From Elephas maximus indicus (lineage: Eukaryota > Chordata > Mammalia > Proboscidea > Elephantidae), in assembly GCF_024166365.1 (NCBI RefSeq), contig NC_064826.1, positions 21,104,001 through 21,168,000 of the forward strand: 64,000 nucleotides of DNA. The letters run 5' to 3'. The stretch's first letter is position 1. Every line of letters begins with the position of its first letter. Shown piece by piece: positions 35,401 to 45,907 of this stretch. The translations under genes and the position numbers were made by a program. The notes under the pieces are model-generated. The model was given only the letters and a program-made list of their open reading frames with translations, was not told where the DNA came from and did no database searches.

Positions 35401-38400
35401 TCCACTTGGCCGGGTCGGCCTCATCCACACCCTCAGTGTATTTCCCAGTCTCCTTGGCCCAGGCCTGGGCAAGAAGAAAAGACAGCTGACCACAGAGAAC
35501 CTCACCCCTCACCAGAGCCCCAGCCTGTGCCTGACCCATCCACAACGCTTCAGCAACACCTGAGCCTCCATCTGCCACATGGGGGATCTGGCGCCTGCCC
35601 ATCCCCAGCCCTCAGGGTTCCAATAAGCCACATGAAACTGGAGGGCTTTCGCAGGAATTCGAATATGCTGCTTCTGGGACAGCAAACAGCTATAGTCTCT
35701 AAGGAGAGCAGTGGAACGTGGTGAAAAAAGGCATCTAGAGCAGGACTGAGTGTGAATCTGGAATCTGCCACCTGCCAGCTGTGCGCCAGGGCCGAGTCAC
35801 TCGCCTCTCCTTGCCTCAGGCTCCCCATTGTCTCACCTCACAAGGTGGTACGTGAAGACTACAGGGGTTAATGCCCATGAAGCACTCACACTGTGCCTGT
35901 AGGCAGGAAGTCTCTACATGCTATCCTATCACTGTGAGGTAATTTCTGACATCAGGATTACATTGATCTCTACCCTTTGACCCAGCATTTCAACTTCAAG
36001 GAATTTATCCTACAGATATATAAGCATCCATGCACAATTATCCACACACAGAGTTATTCTCTGCAGCATTGTTAGTAAAAGCAAAAGACCCGAACTACCT
36101 AAAGGTCTATCAATAGGGGGCTGGGTAAATTATTAATTACAGCTAAACCATAAAATAGAACACAGCGCAGCAAAAAAAAAAAAAAAAAGAGGACACTTTT
36201 TACACTGACATGGAGTGATATTGAAGAAATATTAGGGACAGGTCAGGAGAAAGAAAGAAGGAAATCAAAGCCTCAGAAGTCTACAGAGCTATTAGCCTAT
36301 ATGAGCCACAGCCTCATCTACACTGAGACCAGAAGAACTAGATGGTGCCCGGCTATCACTACCAACTGCTCTGATCAGGGCCACAGTAGGTGGATGCTGA
36401 CAGAACAGGAGAAAAACATGGAACAGAACTCAAAATCTTAAAAAGTCCAGACTCACTGGACCAGCTGAGACTAGAGGACTCCCTGAGACTATCACCCTGA
36501 GATATTCTTTAAACTTTGAACTGAAACTATCCCCTCCCCCCCGCCCCCCACCCTGCCAGGTCACCTTTTAGCAAAATAACAAAGTGGCACACAAAATAAA
36601 AGATATTACCCGTGAGTACGGTGCTCCATTAAAAAAACATCTATATGATTCCAAAAGGTCAACAATTAGCCTAAAGCAAAGATGAGAAGATAATGGACCG
36701 GGAAAACTAGAGCACTGGAAACGGAACGACCAGAATGCGATTAAAGAGAATGTTGACACATTGTGGAAAATGTAACTAATGTCGCTGAACAATTTGTACA
36801 GAGATTGTCAAATGGGAACCTAATTTACTGTGTAAACTTTCACTGAAAACCCAATAAAACATTATTTCTAAAAAAAAGAAATATTAGTTGCAGAGGAGGG
36901 TACATACATCTGCCATTTTTCTCAAAAATGGGAGAGAGGTGCACATTTGCTTATGTTGGTACAAAAACCTCTCAGGAATGATAAAAAAGGAAATCCGTAA
37001 CATCAATTACCTCCAAGGAGGAAAGAGGGTGTTTGGGGGACAGGGAAGGAGAGAGGCTTTTCCCTGTAAACCATTTTATACCTTTTTCATCTTGAACTGT
37101 GTGACTATGTTACCTATTCAGAAATAAGAAATGAGTTTTAAAAAGTACTTTGAAAGGATAAAGATGAAGTGCAAAGGTTAAGAAATATGCATCTAAAGTT
37201 TTAAAAATATGCCTTCCCTTTGACCTAGCAACTTTTAACTCTAGGAACTAATCCCAAGGAAATAATTTAGGATCTGTAAGGTGAGAGTTGAGGAGCACTG
37301 GTGGCATAATGGTTAAGCGCTTGGCTGCTAACTGGAAGGTCGGCAGTTCAAACCCACCAGCCACTCTGCGGAAGAAAGATGTGACAGTCTGCTTCCGTAA
37401 AGATTTACAGTCTTGGAAACCCTATGTGACAGTTCTACTCTGTCCTATAGGATCGTTGTGAGTTGGAATCGACTCAACGGCAGTGGGTTTGAATTTTTAA
37501 GGTGAGGGAGGGTGTGCATGGCGGTTAGATGTTCACACTGAAGCAACCTAAAGTGTCCCAAACCTGGGGACTGCGTGACCCCTTCAGTAGAGTCGCTTGG
37601 TGGTGCAAACAGTTACTATGCTAACCAAAAGGCTGGCGGTTCGAGTCCACACAGAGGTGCCTGGGAAGAAAGGCCTAGCAATCTACTTCAAAAAATCAGT
37701 GACCGTGGGTGGAGCACAGTTCTACTCTGACACGTGGGATCAACATGAATCAGAACTGACTGGACCACAAAAGGTAAAAGTGACGTGCACAGATGCTTTC
37801 CTTTCCAATGTATGTCCATATAACTTTGAGTAACTAACATTCCGTTGGAGGGATTTAGAAAGCTGTTCCTGATATTGGGTGAAAAAATGCAGGTAATAAA
37901 ACAATGTATGGTTTGATTCCATTTTTGCATTTCATATATACACATGCAGAAAACTGAAAATATAAATAAGCAAAGGATCTTAATAGTGAGTACGACAAAT
38001 ATTGTATGAGACCACTATTATAAGAACTCAAGAAAAGGTTTAAACATAGAAGAAAATATTCTTTGATGGTTACGAGGGTGGTGAGGGAGGGGGAGGGGAA
38101 TTCACTAACTAGATAGTAGACAAGAATTATCTTAGGTGAAAGGAAGGACAGCACACAATACAGGTGAAGTCAGCACGACTGGACTAAACCAAAAGCTAAG
38201 AAGTTCTCTGAACTCAGCCAAACACTTTGAGGGACAGAGTAGCTGGGGCTGGGGTCTGGGAATCACGGTTTCAGGGAACATCTAGGTCAATTGGCATAAT
38301 AAAGTTTATTAAGAATATGTTCTGCAACCCACTTTGGGGAATAGTGTCTGCGGTCTTAAAAGCTTGCAATCAGCCATCTAAGATGCATTAATTGGTACCA

Positions 38401-39576
38401 ACCCACTCGAAGTAAAGGAGAATGAAGAACACCAAAGACACAAGGAAAGTATTAGCCCAAGAGACAAAAGCGCCATATAAACCAGAGACTCCATCAGCCT
38501 GAGACCAGAAGAACTAGATGGTGCCCGCCTACCACCAATGACCGCCCTGACAGGGAACACAACAGAGAGTCCCTGACAGAGCGGGAGAAAAGTGGGATGC
38601 AGAACTCAAATTCACGTAAAAAGACCAGGCTTAATGGTCTGACTGAGACTGGAGGAACCCCTGAGGCCATGGTCCCCCGACACTCTGTTAACCCAGAACT
38701 AAAACATTCCCGAAGCCCACTCTTCATACAAACATTAGGCTGGTCTATAAAACATAAAATAATACTCATGAAGAGTATACTTCTTAGTTCAAGCAGATAC
38801 AGGAGACCAAATGGGTGGCTCCTTTCCGGAGGCAGGATGAGAAGGCAGGAAGGGACAGGAACTGATTGGATGGACAGGAGAAATGGGGGCTGGAAAGGGG
38901 GAGTGTGCTGTCACATTATAGAGATTCCAACTACTGTCACACAGCAATATGAGTAATAAATTTTTATATGAGAAATTAACTTGAGCTGTAAACTCTTACC
39001 TAAAGTACAATTTAAAAAAAAAAAAGGAGAAAAAACAAAGTGAGTACAGCAACAGGTTACCCTCTAAGGTTAAGATTATGGGTTATCTTCTCTGGCTTAT
39101 GTGTATTTGCTCACTGAACATGTAGTCACATGTAATAAGGACGAAGGAATGAGGCAAGGACAGTGAGTGGGTAATAGGAGTTACAGGAAGGTCCCCACCT
39201 TGCTCTGAGGTGCAGGTTAGGAAAGGTGTACCCTGTGGCTATGCCTGTGTCCTCTTAGTCCAGGCCCAGGACCACCTGCAGCTGAGACAGTGGCCCAGCC
39301 TCAAGGAGACTTGGTGGGGATTCCCCTCTGGGAAGGGGGGTGCCTTGGAGGTTCAGGCAGCAGCTCCAGTCTAGGGCTTACCTTGAAGATGGTGTTGTCC
39401 CCATCCTGGCTGGGGCCATGTCGCGTGGCGTGGCGCCAGGGGATGTAGAAGAATCTCCTCTCCCCGTTGACCCACTGGAGCCCTGGGTACTGGCAGCTGT
39501 TCACCTGGGCCACCAGCCAGGGCTTCAGCCGCACCCGGCGAGGTGCGGGGGGCGCCCCGGGGGCAGGCTGGTTCAT
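32156..39576 (-). CDS. IRF5: IRF5 (interferon regulatory factor 5), complete CDS, 8 coding exons
   Basis: Transcription factor activated by TLR-MyD88 signalling; drives inflammatory cytokine and type I interferon genes. Exons in transcript order: 39576-39382, 35464-35275, 34881-34817, 34373-34340, 34185-33922, 33713-33321, 33234-33116, 32401-32156. They join in phase to 501 residues (human isoforms 498 and 514). The DNA-binding domain has five tryptophans (20, 35, 47, 67, 86). A Glu-rich acidic stretch (about 140-150), a Pro-rich linker (about 162-240), the IRF-association domain (about 245-430) and a C-terminal Ser cluster (434, 438, 440, 443, 449) follow. Ser449 aligns with the IKK-beta target known as Ser446/Ser462 in human isoforms. 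The start has G at -3. No disabling change is seen. Confidence 0.96.
32523..32742 (-). repeat. AfroSINE (long subtype) in last IRF5 intron
   Basis: Reverse on the + strand, so sense within the IRF5 transcript. From CAGTTGCCATCTAGTTGACT to CACCACCCAGGGACTCC. Confidence 0.9.
32753..32923 (-). repeat. AfroSINE in last IRF5 intron
   Basis: A second copy 10 bp further on in the same orientation, with an A-rich tail, GACTCATAGCGACCCTATAG and head GTGCCACCAGGGCTCC. Confidence 0.92.
33116..33234 (-). CDS. IRF5: IRF5 coding exon (residues 381-420)
   Basis: Acceptor TTGCTTCAG, donor TACAG|GTCCGC. It encodes [39 protein letters not shown] and ends in phase 0. Confidence 0.95.
33321..33713 (-). CDS. 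IRF5: IRF5 IRF-association-domain exon (residues 250-381)
   Basis: Acceptor GCCCACAG, donor CACG|GTGAGG. It encodes [17 protein letters not shown], then [50 protein letters not shown] and FSLEQFLH. This is the SMAD-like fold used for dimerisation and CBP binding. Confidence 0.96.
33922..34185 (-). CDS. IRF5: IRF5 proline-rich exon (residues 162-249), tandem acceptors
   Basis: The upstream acceptor (CTCTGCAG) gives [18 protein letters not shown] and then [18 protein letters not shown]. An internal acceptor after CCCAAAG (exon start 34137) would remove exactly 48 nt in frame. This 16-residue difference equals that between the human 514 and 498 isoforms. Only one PPTLQ unit is present, whereas human has several. 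The exon ends LLISPHMLP with one base of Leu, donor GTAAGG. Confidence 0.94.
34340..34373 (-). CDS. IRF5: IRF5 34-nt micro-exon (residues 151-161)
   Basis: Acceptor CCCATCAG, donor CTCACAG|GTAGGC. It encodes [11 protein letters not shown] plus one base, identical in sense to the human exon. Confidence 0.93.
34817..34881 (-). CDS. IRF5: IRF5 acidic exon (residues 129-150)
   Basis: A 65-nt exon, acceptor CTATACAG, donor GAAGAG|GTGAGT. It encodes [13 protein letters not shown] followed by EEEEEDEEE, matching the human SQPPEDYSFGAG plus Glu run but with an Asp in the acidic run. It carries no ATG, but splice borders and phase fit exactly. Confidence 0.93.
35275..35464 (-). CDS. IRF5: IRF5 coding exon (residues 66-129)
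   Basis: Acceptor CTTGCCCAG, donor CTACAG|GTATCA. It encodes [18 protein letters not shown], the [16 protein letters not shown] recognition region and [14 protein letters not shown], completing the DNA-binding domain. Confidence 0.96.
35960..36235 (+). repeat. Old L1 fragment in IRF5 intron
   Basis: Sense L1M-like sequence with TTTGACCCAGCATTTCAACT and CCTAAAGGTCTATCAATAGG. It is broken by a later L1 insertion and appears to resume after 36877. Confidence 0.65.
36236..36876 (+). mobile_element. Truncated L1 3' UTR insertion with 11-bp TSD
   Basis: Sense L1 3' UTR (GACCAGAAGAACTAGATGGT, ending AACCCAATAAAACATT and an A-rich tail). AGAAATATTAG occurs immediately on both sides (36225-36235 and 36877-36887), the expected retroposition footprint. 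Confidence 0.82.
36888..37135 (+). repeat. Continuation of old L1 3' end
   Basis: Sequence with AATTACCTCCAAGGAGGAAA and TTTTCATCTTGAACTGTGTG resembles an old L1/MER 3' end and likely continues the fragment before 36236. Confidence 0.5.
37291..37493 (+). repeat. AfroSINE (long subtype)
   Basis: Sense copy with GGTGGCATAATGGTTAAGCG, the central GACAGTCTGCTTCCGTAAAG insert and the tail GAGTTGGAATCGACTCAACG. Confidence 0.92.
37584..37772 (+). repeat. AfroSINE, diverged
   Basis: Sense copy, older than its neighbour: GCTTGGTGGTGCAAACAGTT, CTAACCAAAAGGCTGGCGGT and tail GAATCAGAACTGACTGGA. Confidence 0.8.
37980..39022 (+). mobile_element. L1, 5'-truncated: end of ORF2 region and 3' UTR
   Basis: Begins around TGTATGAGACCACTATTATA (as in the L1 at 55955-58448 read in reverse) and ends with AAGTACAATTTAAAAAAAAA. 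It includes GCCATCTAAGATGCATTAAT. No coding function. Confidence 0.8.
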
Positions 39577-39587
39577 GGCAAAGGTGT
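39382..39587 (-). CDS. IRF5: IRF5 first coding exon (residues 1-65)
   Basis: After acceptor TCTCTTGCAG come 11 UTR bases, then ATG at 39576-39574 in context TTTGCCATGA. It encodes [20 protein letters not shown], the basic N-terminal NLS region and the first half of the DNA-binding domain, ending NTIFK before donor GTAAGC. Confidence 0.96.
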
Positions 39588-41469
39588 CTGCAAGAGAAAG
39601 CAGGAGGGGGGCAGGCCTCAGCAAATCTGCCGCTAGGGGGCACTCAGGGTGCTCCTTACCCCCGGGAATGGAGTGCTGGAGTCCCTCTAACTGGTCCTGG
39701 TGTCCAAGGCCAGTTCTCTTTTCCAACCATCAGTGTCTGTGCTCTGGGTTTTGGGAAGAGAGGAGGAGGGGTTCACAGCTGTAGTGGTCCTCTACCCAGG
39801 TGCCCTTTACTGGCTGGGGTGGCAATTCCACTGCTGCCATGAGGACTGGCTGCTGACGGAACAGAGCTGCCCCTCCTCCAGAGAACTGCTCTCAACTGCT
39901 GTACCCCAGAGGGGAGGCCACCTGTTATGGATTGAACTGAGTGGTAGACCTGCATGTATGTGTGAATTCGTGGGCACACAACTGCCCCCAGGGACCATGC
40001 ACTTCTCCCGCTTGCTTGGAATCTGCGTTCCCTCAGGACCCCCCATAAGTAAGGAAAACAGGTAACCAATGAGGGTGGGATAGGGAAAGGATGGGTGGGG
40101 GCATTCCGAGGAGGCCATGATGCCTGGAGCAAGGCTGATGTGAGGGCATGTACCAAAAATGCTCCTTGTGGGTGGGTACCCCCAGCCCATCAGCCCACCA
40201 CCCCCCCCCCACCGACACTCCACTCTCGATAGTGCCACGAATGGCCCCAAACTCTTCCCACTGAGACAAGTGGTTTGGGGCTTTTAGCCCACCCATCTTC
40301 TCTACCTTCCAAGTGGGCATGAGTGTCCCTGCTGCATCCTTCCACACACTCCCCCAGCCCTCTCCCTGGATCCCCTGCCTCGTATTGGACGAAAGGAGGA
40401 TTTAAGAAACAATCGAAGCATCCTGCACCCCTCCCTCAGCTGCTTATCCTCCACCCCCAAGCCTGTTCTCTCAAGCTCCTCCTGACCCACATCACAGCGG
40501 AGGGGAAAGTGAAAGAGGAGCAGGGCCAGGCCCGAAAGGAAGGGCTGTCAGGGAGGAATGGCTGAAGGACACTGGGTGCCCAGGCTGGTGAAGGGAAGGC
40601 CAGGCGGGAGGAGGGAAGAGAGCTATCCTTAACATTCGAGGTACCGCCATGTGACAAATGAACTAGGTTCAGAGTCAACACCAAAAACCCTCCCTTGAGA
40701 CAGATTGGGCCCAGGTTAAAGAATTTTCTGACTGCTAAAGGCACCAAACCGCAGACTGGACTGCTGCCTGTGAGGCCGAAGCCTCCCCCTCTGGGGTAAT
40801 CAAGCCCTGCTGGGCTTCCACACCGGTCTTGGGTGGGAGACTAGCCAAGATGACCTCTCAGGCCTGGAGCCCCCTCTGTCATTCCAGGCCCACTTTAGCT
40901 TTGGAGCACTGAGCCTCAGTTTCCCCTCCAATTCCCTGCCCAGGACCTTTTTGGGCTGCAGGTGCTAAGTGGTACCTCACCACTAAGGAGACTCCATCTG
41001 TGGCTTCTCCTCAACACAGTGTCAGCTGAGCTGTCAGAGACCCAGGAAGGGTATGGCCACTCCCTTGCCCAGGGCTGGGACAGGGAGGGTGGGACAGCTC
41101 CCAGCCCTACCCCCAGGCCTCGGAAGGCCAGTGGCTCAGTTCCCCTTTCTGCACCAGCCTCCACCCAGCCCAGGGGAAATGAAAGTGGCCAGCCCAGACA
41201 ACTCAGAAACTGAGGCACTGTGAGCTGGGGAGAACAGGACAGGCGAAAATCCACAGTGGGTCCCCAAGACCAAATTCTGACTTTCCTACCCCTGTAGCTC
41301 ACCCTCAAACCCCAGCCTGCAGTCTTTACATTGGGTGTGGTTGGTCACATTGGGTAGCCCTCCACTGTATTTGCATCTGTAGCCTCCTGAGAGGCCTCGG
41401 TCCTAGAATAGAGGTGGAGAGTCATTCCTCTATTCTGGCCAAGCGGGGGTGGGCAAAAGAAAGCACTAT

Positions 41470-41621
41470 CAACACACACATAGACGCAAACATACATACA
41501 CATGCAAACATACATACACATACATGCAAACACACATGCATGCAAACATACACACACAAACCCACACACATGCAAACATACACAAGCAAACATACACACT
41601 CGCGCACGCATGCATGCACAC
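41470..41621 (+). repeat. ACATGCAAACATAC-type alternating repeat
   Basis: About 150 bp of CA-rich, mostly alternating purine-pyrimidine sequence with recurring ACATGCAAACATACA units and CGCGCACGCATGCATGCA. Frames across it on both strands are artefacts. Confidence 0.9.
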
Positions 41622-42190
41622 AGGCCTGTAGCTGTGAGGTGGGGGCACGGAGCAGCTGGGGAGCCCAGACAGATCTATCTACTCCTCCTCTGCGCCCAAC
41701 TGCCCCAGCCAAGAGGGAAGCCTGGCTGAGTCCAGCTGCCTGGCCAGCACCACCCTTCAGTTCAGAGAAAGGTTTTTAAATTTTAACTCTGGCCTCCTGG
41801 TCAGAAAGCTGCAGTCTGTCAGCTGCATGGGGAGGGTGTGAAGAAGGGGCCCCCTCCACAGAAGGATCTTTGCCTCAGGGGTTTAGCCTGGAGCCAGGTC
41901 CACAAGGGCATCTCCCCGGGCAGGACCAGGCTCAGCATTAGCCCTTAGGGTGTTTTATCTGGGCGGGAGGCCTGACTGGGAGGGTCCTAACTTGGGACTG
42001 CCCACGTGTTCCGAATCTCTGCCTTTGTGCCCCATCCCTACTTTCCCTCCGGATAAAAACAATCACCCAGGGAGCATGTTTTTCTCATTTCCTTCATGCA
42101 CTCCCCCAGTATGCAAATTGTTTATTAAATTATGAAACAATTAAATACTAAAGAAAAAAAAAAAGACGAAGGAAACAAAGACCCAGGCTC

Positions 42191-42247
42191 CCAAACCAAA
42201 AACCAAACCCAGTGCCGTTGAGTCCATTCCAACTCATAGCGACCCAG
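42191..42247 (-). repeat. AfroSINE tail fragment
   Basis: Reverse tail only, CCAAAAACCAAACCCAGTGC to CTCATAGCGACCCA. Confidence 0.8.
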
Positions 42248-43252
42248 ACTCCCAGGGGGCCCAAAAGCTAAGCCACAGCCCTCAGAGAGTCCAGTCCGAC
42301 ACTCCCTCCCTGGTCACCGTGTCTGCCTTGGCCCCCTTGACAACCCAGGTCTGCCTTCTCAGGAAAGGGTTGGAAGCCTGAGGTGAATGTATGTAACCCA
42401 GGTCTGGGGATTTGAGCCCTAGAGAGTGGGGGGAAACCGGTAGCTTCTCTACCAACTTCCATGGAAATATCAACAGGAGGTGGGCTGCCAGGACCTGAGG
42501 AAGACCCCACGAGTGGGGTGTGAAGAATCTAGAGGGGCAGCTCGGGAGCCCCTGCTGGGGTGGAGAGATCCCGAAGCTCACACCCAGGCACAGCAGCTCA
42601 GGAGCCTGGAGGCAGCTCTGCAGTCCAGGGTGGTGGGTGGGCACCGGGCCCTATCACCTACTCCCTGATACTCCCACCCCTCCCCCCTCCCCGGTTTGTC
42701 TAGTTACATGGCCTCCCCTCCCCGCAAACCCCATTCCAGGCTCAGGGAGAAAGCAAAGGGTTCTCTGCCCCAGGCGTGGCTTTCAACCCCTCCCAGCCTT
42801 TCTGAAAGCTGACCACACCCGGGTCCTGCTCCCCTCATCGTCCCACAAGCTAAGGCTCTGGCTGATGGGTCAGGAAGAAGCCTCCCGCGGTTTCTTAACA
42901 GTAGGGTTAGGGGAAGGCTGAGGTGAAGGAGGAAACCCCAAAGTAGCTTCTTTGGGAAAAGAAGGTGGTTTCCCCGTGCCTCCCTAGACTCTTGCGGGGG
43001 ATCCCCTCAGCCCAATGCCCCAGGATTGACAGCTAAGAGGAGGGGACTTGGCCTCCCGGCCTGCCCCCTCCTGGGGGCCTCGCGCTTCCCCACGCCGGCC
43101 TGAGTCCTTTCTGGTCCGGGTCGTTTATCCCGTTAAGGCCCGCGGACAGTTCAAGCCCGACTTGGTCCTCCCGGCCACCCCCGCAGGCTCCGCCCGGGCG
43201 CACCGCCCACCGTGCCGGGTCAGGCCGCAGGGCGAGCCCCGGGCGCTGGCTT

Positions 43253-43285
43253 AGCCCCCTCCCAGGTCGCCTTCGGGGCCTCTCG
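43253..43285 (+). repeat. 33-bp exact direct repeat, copy 1
   Basis: Starts AGCCCCCTCCCAGGTCGCC and ends GGGGCCTCTCG. An identical copy lies at 44570-44602. Confidence 0.95.
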
Positions 43286-44096
43286 AGTGCTCCTCATCCT
43301 TGGCACCCTGATGCGCCCAAGAACGCTCCCCCGCCCGGTCCCGGACCGGTTCTGGCCCTCGCGGGGTCCCGACGACAACCGCGGGAGGGGGAAGGCGGCA
43401 CAGGTGTCTCCACCTCCTTCTCACTTCACCGCCACACCAGTTTCCCTGTTCCTCCACTTTGACTCTTGTTTCGTTCTTAAACTCGGGAGAAGAACGTGAT
43501 GAAAGTGCCCAAGAAGTGCGCCCCCAGTTCTTCGCCACTAACGGAGGGTCGTAACCTCCTTTTCTGGGTTACCTTCGCAAGAACTCGGCCTGGGTCCGGC
43601 CACTGGAGCTGCTCTCCGTGGTCTTAAGACGCTGGGAGGATGAAAGCCTTAAACCTGAACTTCTTATCCGAAAGGGCGAGGGATACCCGGGGACAGGGGT
43701 GAGGAAGCCCAGAGAGGAGGTCGGGCCCCGCTCCCGCACTGCGCTCTGCCGGCCTCGTTGACCAAGCCCGACCCCCGCGGGCGCCCGGACGCTCCCGTCC
43801 TCGGCGGTGGCGAGGCAGACCGCGACTAGATGCAGGGAGATGGCGGCCCGGGTGCCCCAACGCGCGGTGGTGGCACCCCAAGCTCCCGGGATGTAGGAGG
43901 CGCTCGGGAGGCCGCTGGGCCGAGGGGCGCACCCTGAGGGGAGGCGCCCACCTGGGCCCGGGCGCGAGGCGGGGCTAGACGCGGCCCCCACCCGCGGCCG
44001 GCAGGTGTCCGGGGCGCGGCCACTCTGGGGCTGGGGAGGGGGTGGCAGTGCCCGGCACCGCTCCCGCCGCCCCTCGGGAGCGCCGGGCGGACCTAC

Positions 44097-44200
44097 CTGT
44101 GTGCGGGGCGCCGCGTGGTGCGCGCCGAGCCCGGGCCGGGCGGCCGCCGGCGCTGCGATCTCCTAGGCTGCGCCTCCGCCGGGCCGCCAGCCACCACTTC
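44097..44200 (-). other. IRF5: Candidate IRF5 noncoding first exon
   Basis: A strong donor (CACACAG|GTAGGT) lies at 44097 on the - strand inside the CpG island and could splice to the acceptor before 39587. The 5' end is a guess; human IRF5 uses several alternative noncoding first exons. Confidence 0.45.
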
Positions 44201-44569
44201 CGCCTCGCGCCGCCCCCGCCCTGGGCCGCCAGCGCCACGCCCCGCACTCCTAGCCACCCGCCAGCACTGACCCGAGACCGCGGCCGGGCGGGGCGTGGTG
44301 CCGGGCCGGGCCCCCCAGCCCGGGATCTCCGGGAGACGCCGGGCAGCGCGGGGCCCTGGGGGACCACTGGATCCTTCGCAACCTGGAGCCGCCAAGCAGT
44401 CACTCTACAAACCTCCCGCCGCGGTGCTCCGCGAGGCCCCGGAGCTTCCTCAGCCCGCGCCCTCCGGGAGCTCAAGTCCGGCTGCAGACACGAGCCCGGA
44501 CACCCCCTCCCCGACGCGCCTGCAGGCGGTGACTCTCAGGCCACTATGTCTCTTACTAATCCTCACCCC

Positions 44570-44602
44570 AGCCCCCTCCCAGGTCGCCTTCGGGGCCTCT
44601 CG
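44570..44602 (+). repeat. 33-bp exact direct repeat, copy 2
   Basis: Identical to 43253-43285. The two copies bracket the CpG-island core and candidate first exon, 1317 bp apart. Confidence 0.95.
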
Positions 44603-44924
44603 GGGTCAAGCCCTGGTCTCCAGTCCCACCTCCTGGCTTGCTGGCTACCTCCTCACATTAACCATTCATTGGCGTTCCGAGCGCTTCTCTGTTCCATAAA
44701 CGGGCCTCGCTTGCCGGCCTCAACCTTCACGCATCCTGTTCTTTCTCCACTAGTAACTCCTGCTCTTCAAATTTTCTGCTTCAACATCACCTCCTCCGGG
44801 AAGTCTACCTAGACTTCTGTTCCCCTCGCTGGTTTTCCTTGTGATTTTTATGTCTGATTCCTACTCGACTCAGCTTTACTCAGGGGCCACGCCACAGCGA
44901 AATCCGCCCCCATTCCAGTTTCTA

Positions 44925-45575
44925 GACATAACGATCGGTGACATTGGTTACATTCTTCACATTGTGACAACATTCTCCTTATTTCTGTCCTAGTTTCACT
45001 TCCATTTACTTAGTCTCCCTGCCCCCCAACCTTCTTTGTGCTTTAAAATAGCTGTTGATCCTTTGGTCTTAGCAGTACTCGAGGGTACTCAAGCAGTACT
45101 CTTTGGGCTAAAAACCGTTACTTAATTTAAAGGTGACTTCAGGGGCGGGTTTCAGGGAACAGTTTCAGATCAAGGTTTGAAGAGCAACTCAGGGCCTTAG
45201 TCTCAGGGACTCCTCCAGACTCAGTAAGTCCAGTAAGTCTGTATTCATTAAGAATTTGAAGTCGGGCTCCACATTTTCTCCCTTTTGATCAGAATTTCTC
45301 TATTATGCCCCTGATCAGAGTGTTCAGTAGTGGTAGCCAGGCTCCATGTAGGTCTAGTCTCAGGGCAGAGGAGACAGTGGTTCATGCAGACAATTAATCC
45401 CATAGTCCAGTTCCTTCTTAGGTTTCCTTCTTTCTCTTTTGTTCCAAATGAATAAAGACCAATAGTTGTATCTCAGAGGGCCATTCATAAGCTTTTAAGA
45501 CCCCATACACTACTCCCCATACTGGGAGGTAGAACATAAACTTTACGAAGTATGTTATGTCAGTTGACTGGACCA
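44925..45575 (-). repeat. Older L1 3' UTR variant, reverse
   Basis: Reverse L1 3' UTR-like sequence: TCTTCACATTGTGACAACAT, GTTCAGTAGTGGTAGCCAGG and CATTCATAAGCTTTTAAGAC, diverged from the other copies. Confidence 0.65.
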
Positions 45576-45644
45576 CTCTCCCATGAGAACACAGCCCTAA
45601 ACCCCCAAACCAAGGGAACTAATGCCCATGAGATGATTATTGTT

Positions 45645-45907
45645 GTCGTTGTTAGGTGCCGTCGAGTTGGTTCTGACTCAGTGAGCCTATATACAATGGA
45701 ATGAAACACTGCCTGGTTCTGTGCCATCCTCACAATTGTTGTTATGCTTGAGCCCATCATTGCAGTCACTGTGTCAGTCCATCTCATTGAGGGTCTTCCT
45801 CTCTTTTGCTGACCTTCTACTTTACCAAGCATGATGTCCTCCAGGGACTGGTCCCTCCTGATAACATGTCCAAAGAAATCTTTTGCAGTAGATTTGCCCA
45901 AAGCCAT
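45645..45907 (-). repeat. RTE LINE 3' end fragment, reverse
   Basis: Reading in reverse gives the RTE C-terminal peptide FFGHVIRRDQSLEDIMLGKV and QQKRGRPSMRWTDTVTA, then the terminal AACCAACTCGACGGC-type tail. Same 3' end as the element at 58.9-62.6 kb. Confidence 0.88.

Larger units (their letters stand above)
39588..43000 (-). other. IRF5 intron 1
   Basis: Between the first coding exon and the CpG island. I see no additional exon I can support. It includes the purine-pyrimidine tract at 41470 and a short AfroSINE tail at 42191. Confidence 0.6.
43000..44602 (-). promoter_or_regulatory. IRF5: CpG island / IRF5 promoter region
   Basis: Strongly GC- and CpG-rich. On the - strand near 44.2 kb lie GC boxes (complement of CGCCCCCGCC at 44211-44220) and an ETS-type GGCGGAAGTGG (44194-44204), placed just before the candidate first exon. 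It is the only CpG island in the window and sits about 4.5 kb upstream of the first coding exon. Exact transcription starts cannot be read from sequence. Confidence 0.75.

Noticed and set aside
41345-41779. Cys/Val- and His/Thr-rich frames around 41.5 kb
   Set aside because: Translations of the CA-type simple repeat.
43569-44475. Overlapping 100-166 codon frames on the - strand upstream of IRF5
   Set aside because: Same GC-rich artefact. No splice or homology support as protein; part may be noncoding first exon.
44042-44812. 256-codon open frame on the + strand in the CpG island
   Set aside because: High GC makes stops rare. The composition is Arg/Ala/Pro-rich, all frames on both strands stay open, and no domain is recognisable. 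It overlaps the IRF5 promoter.
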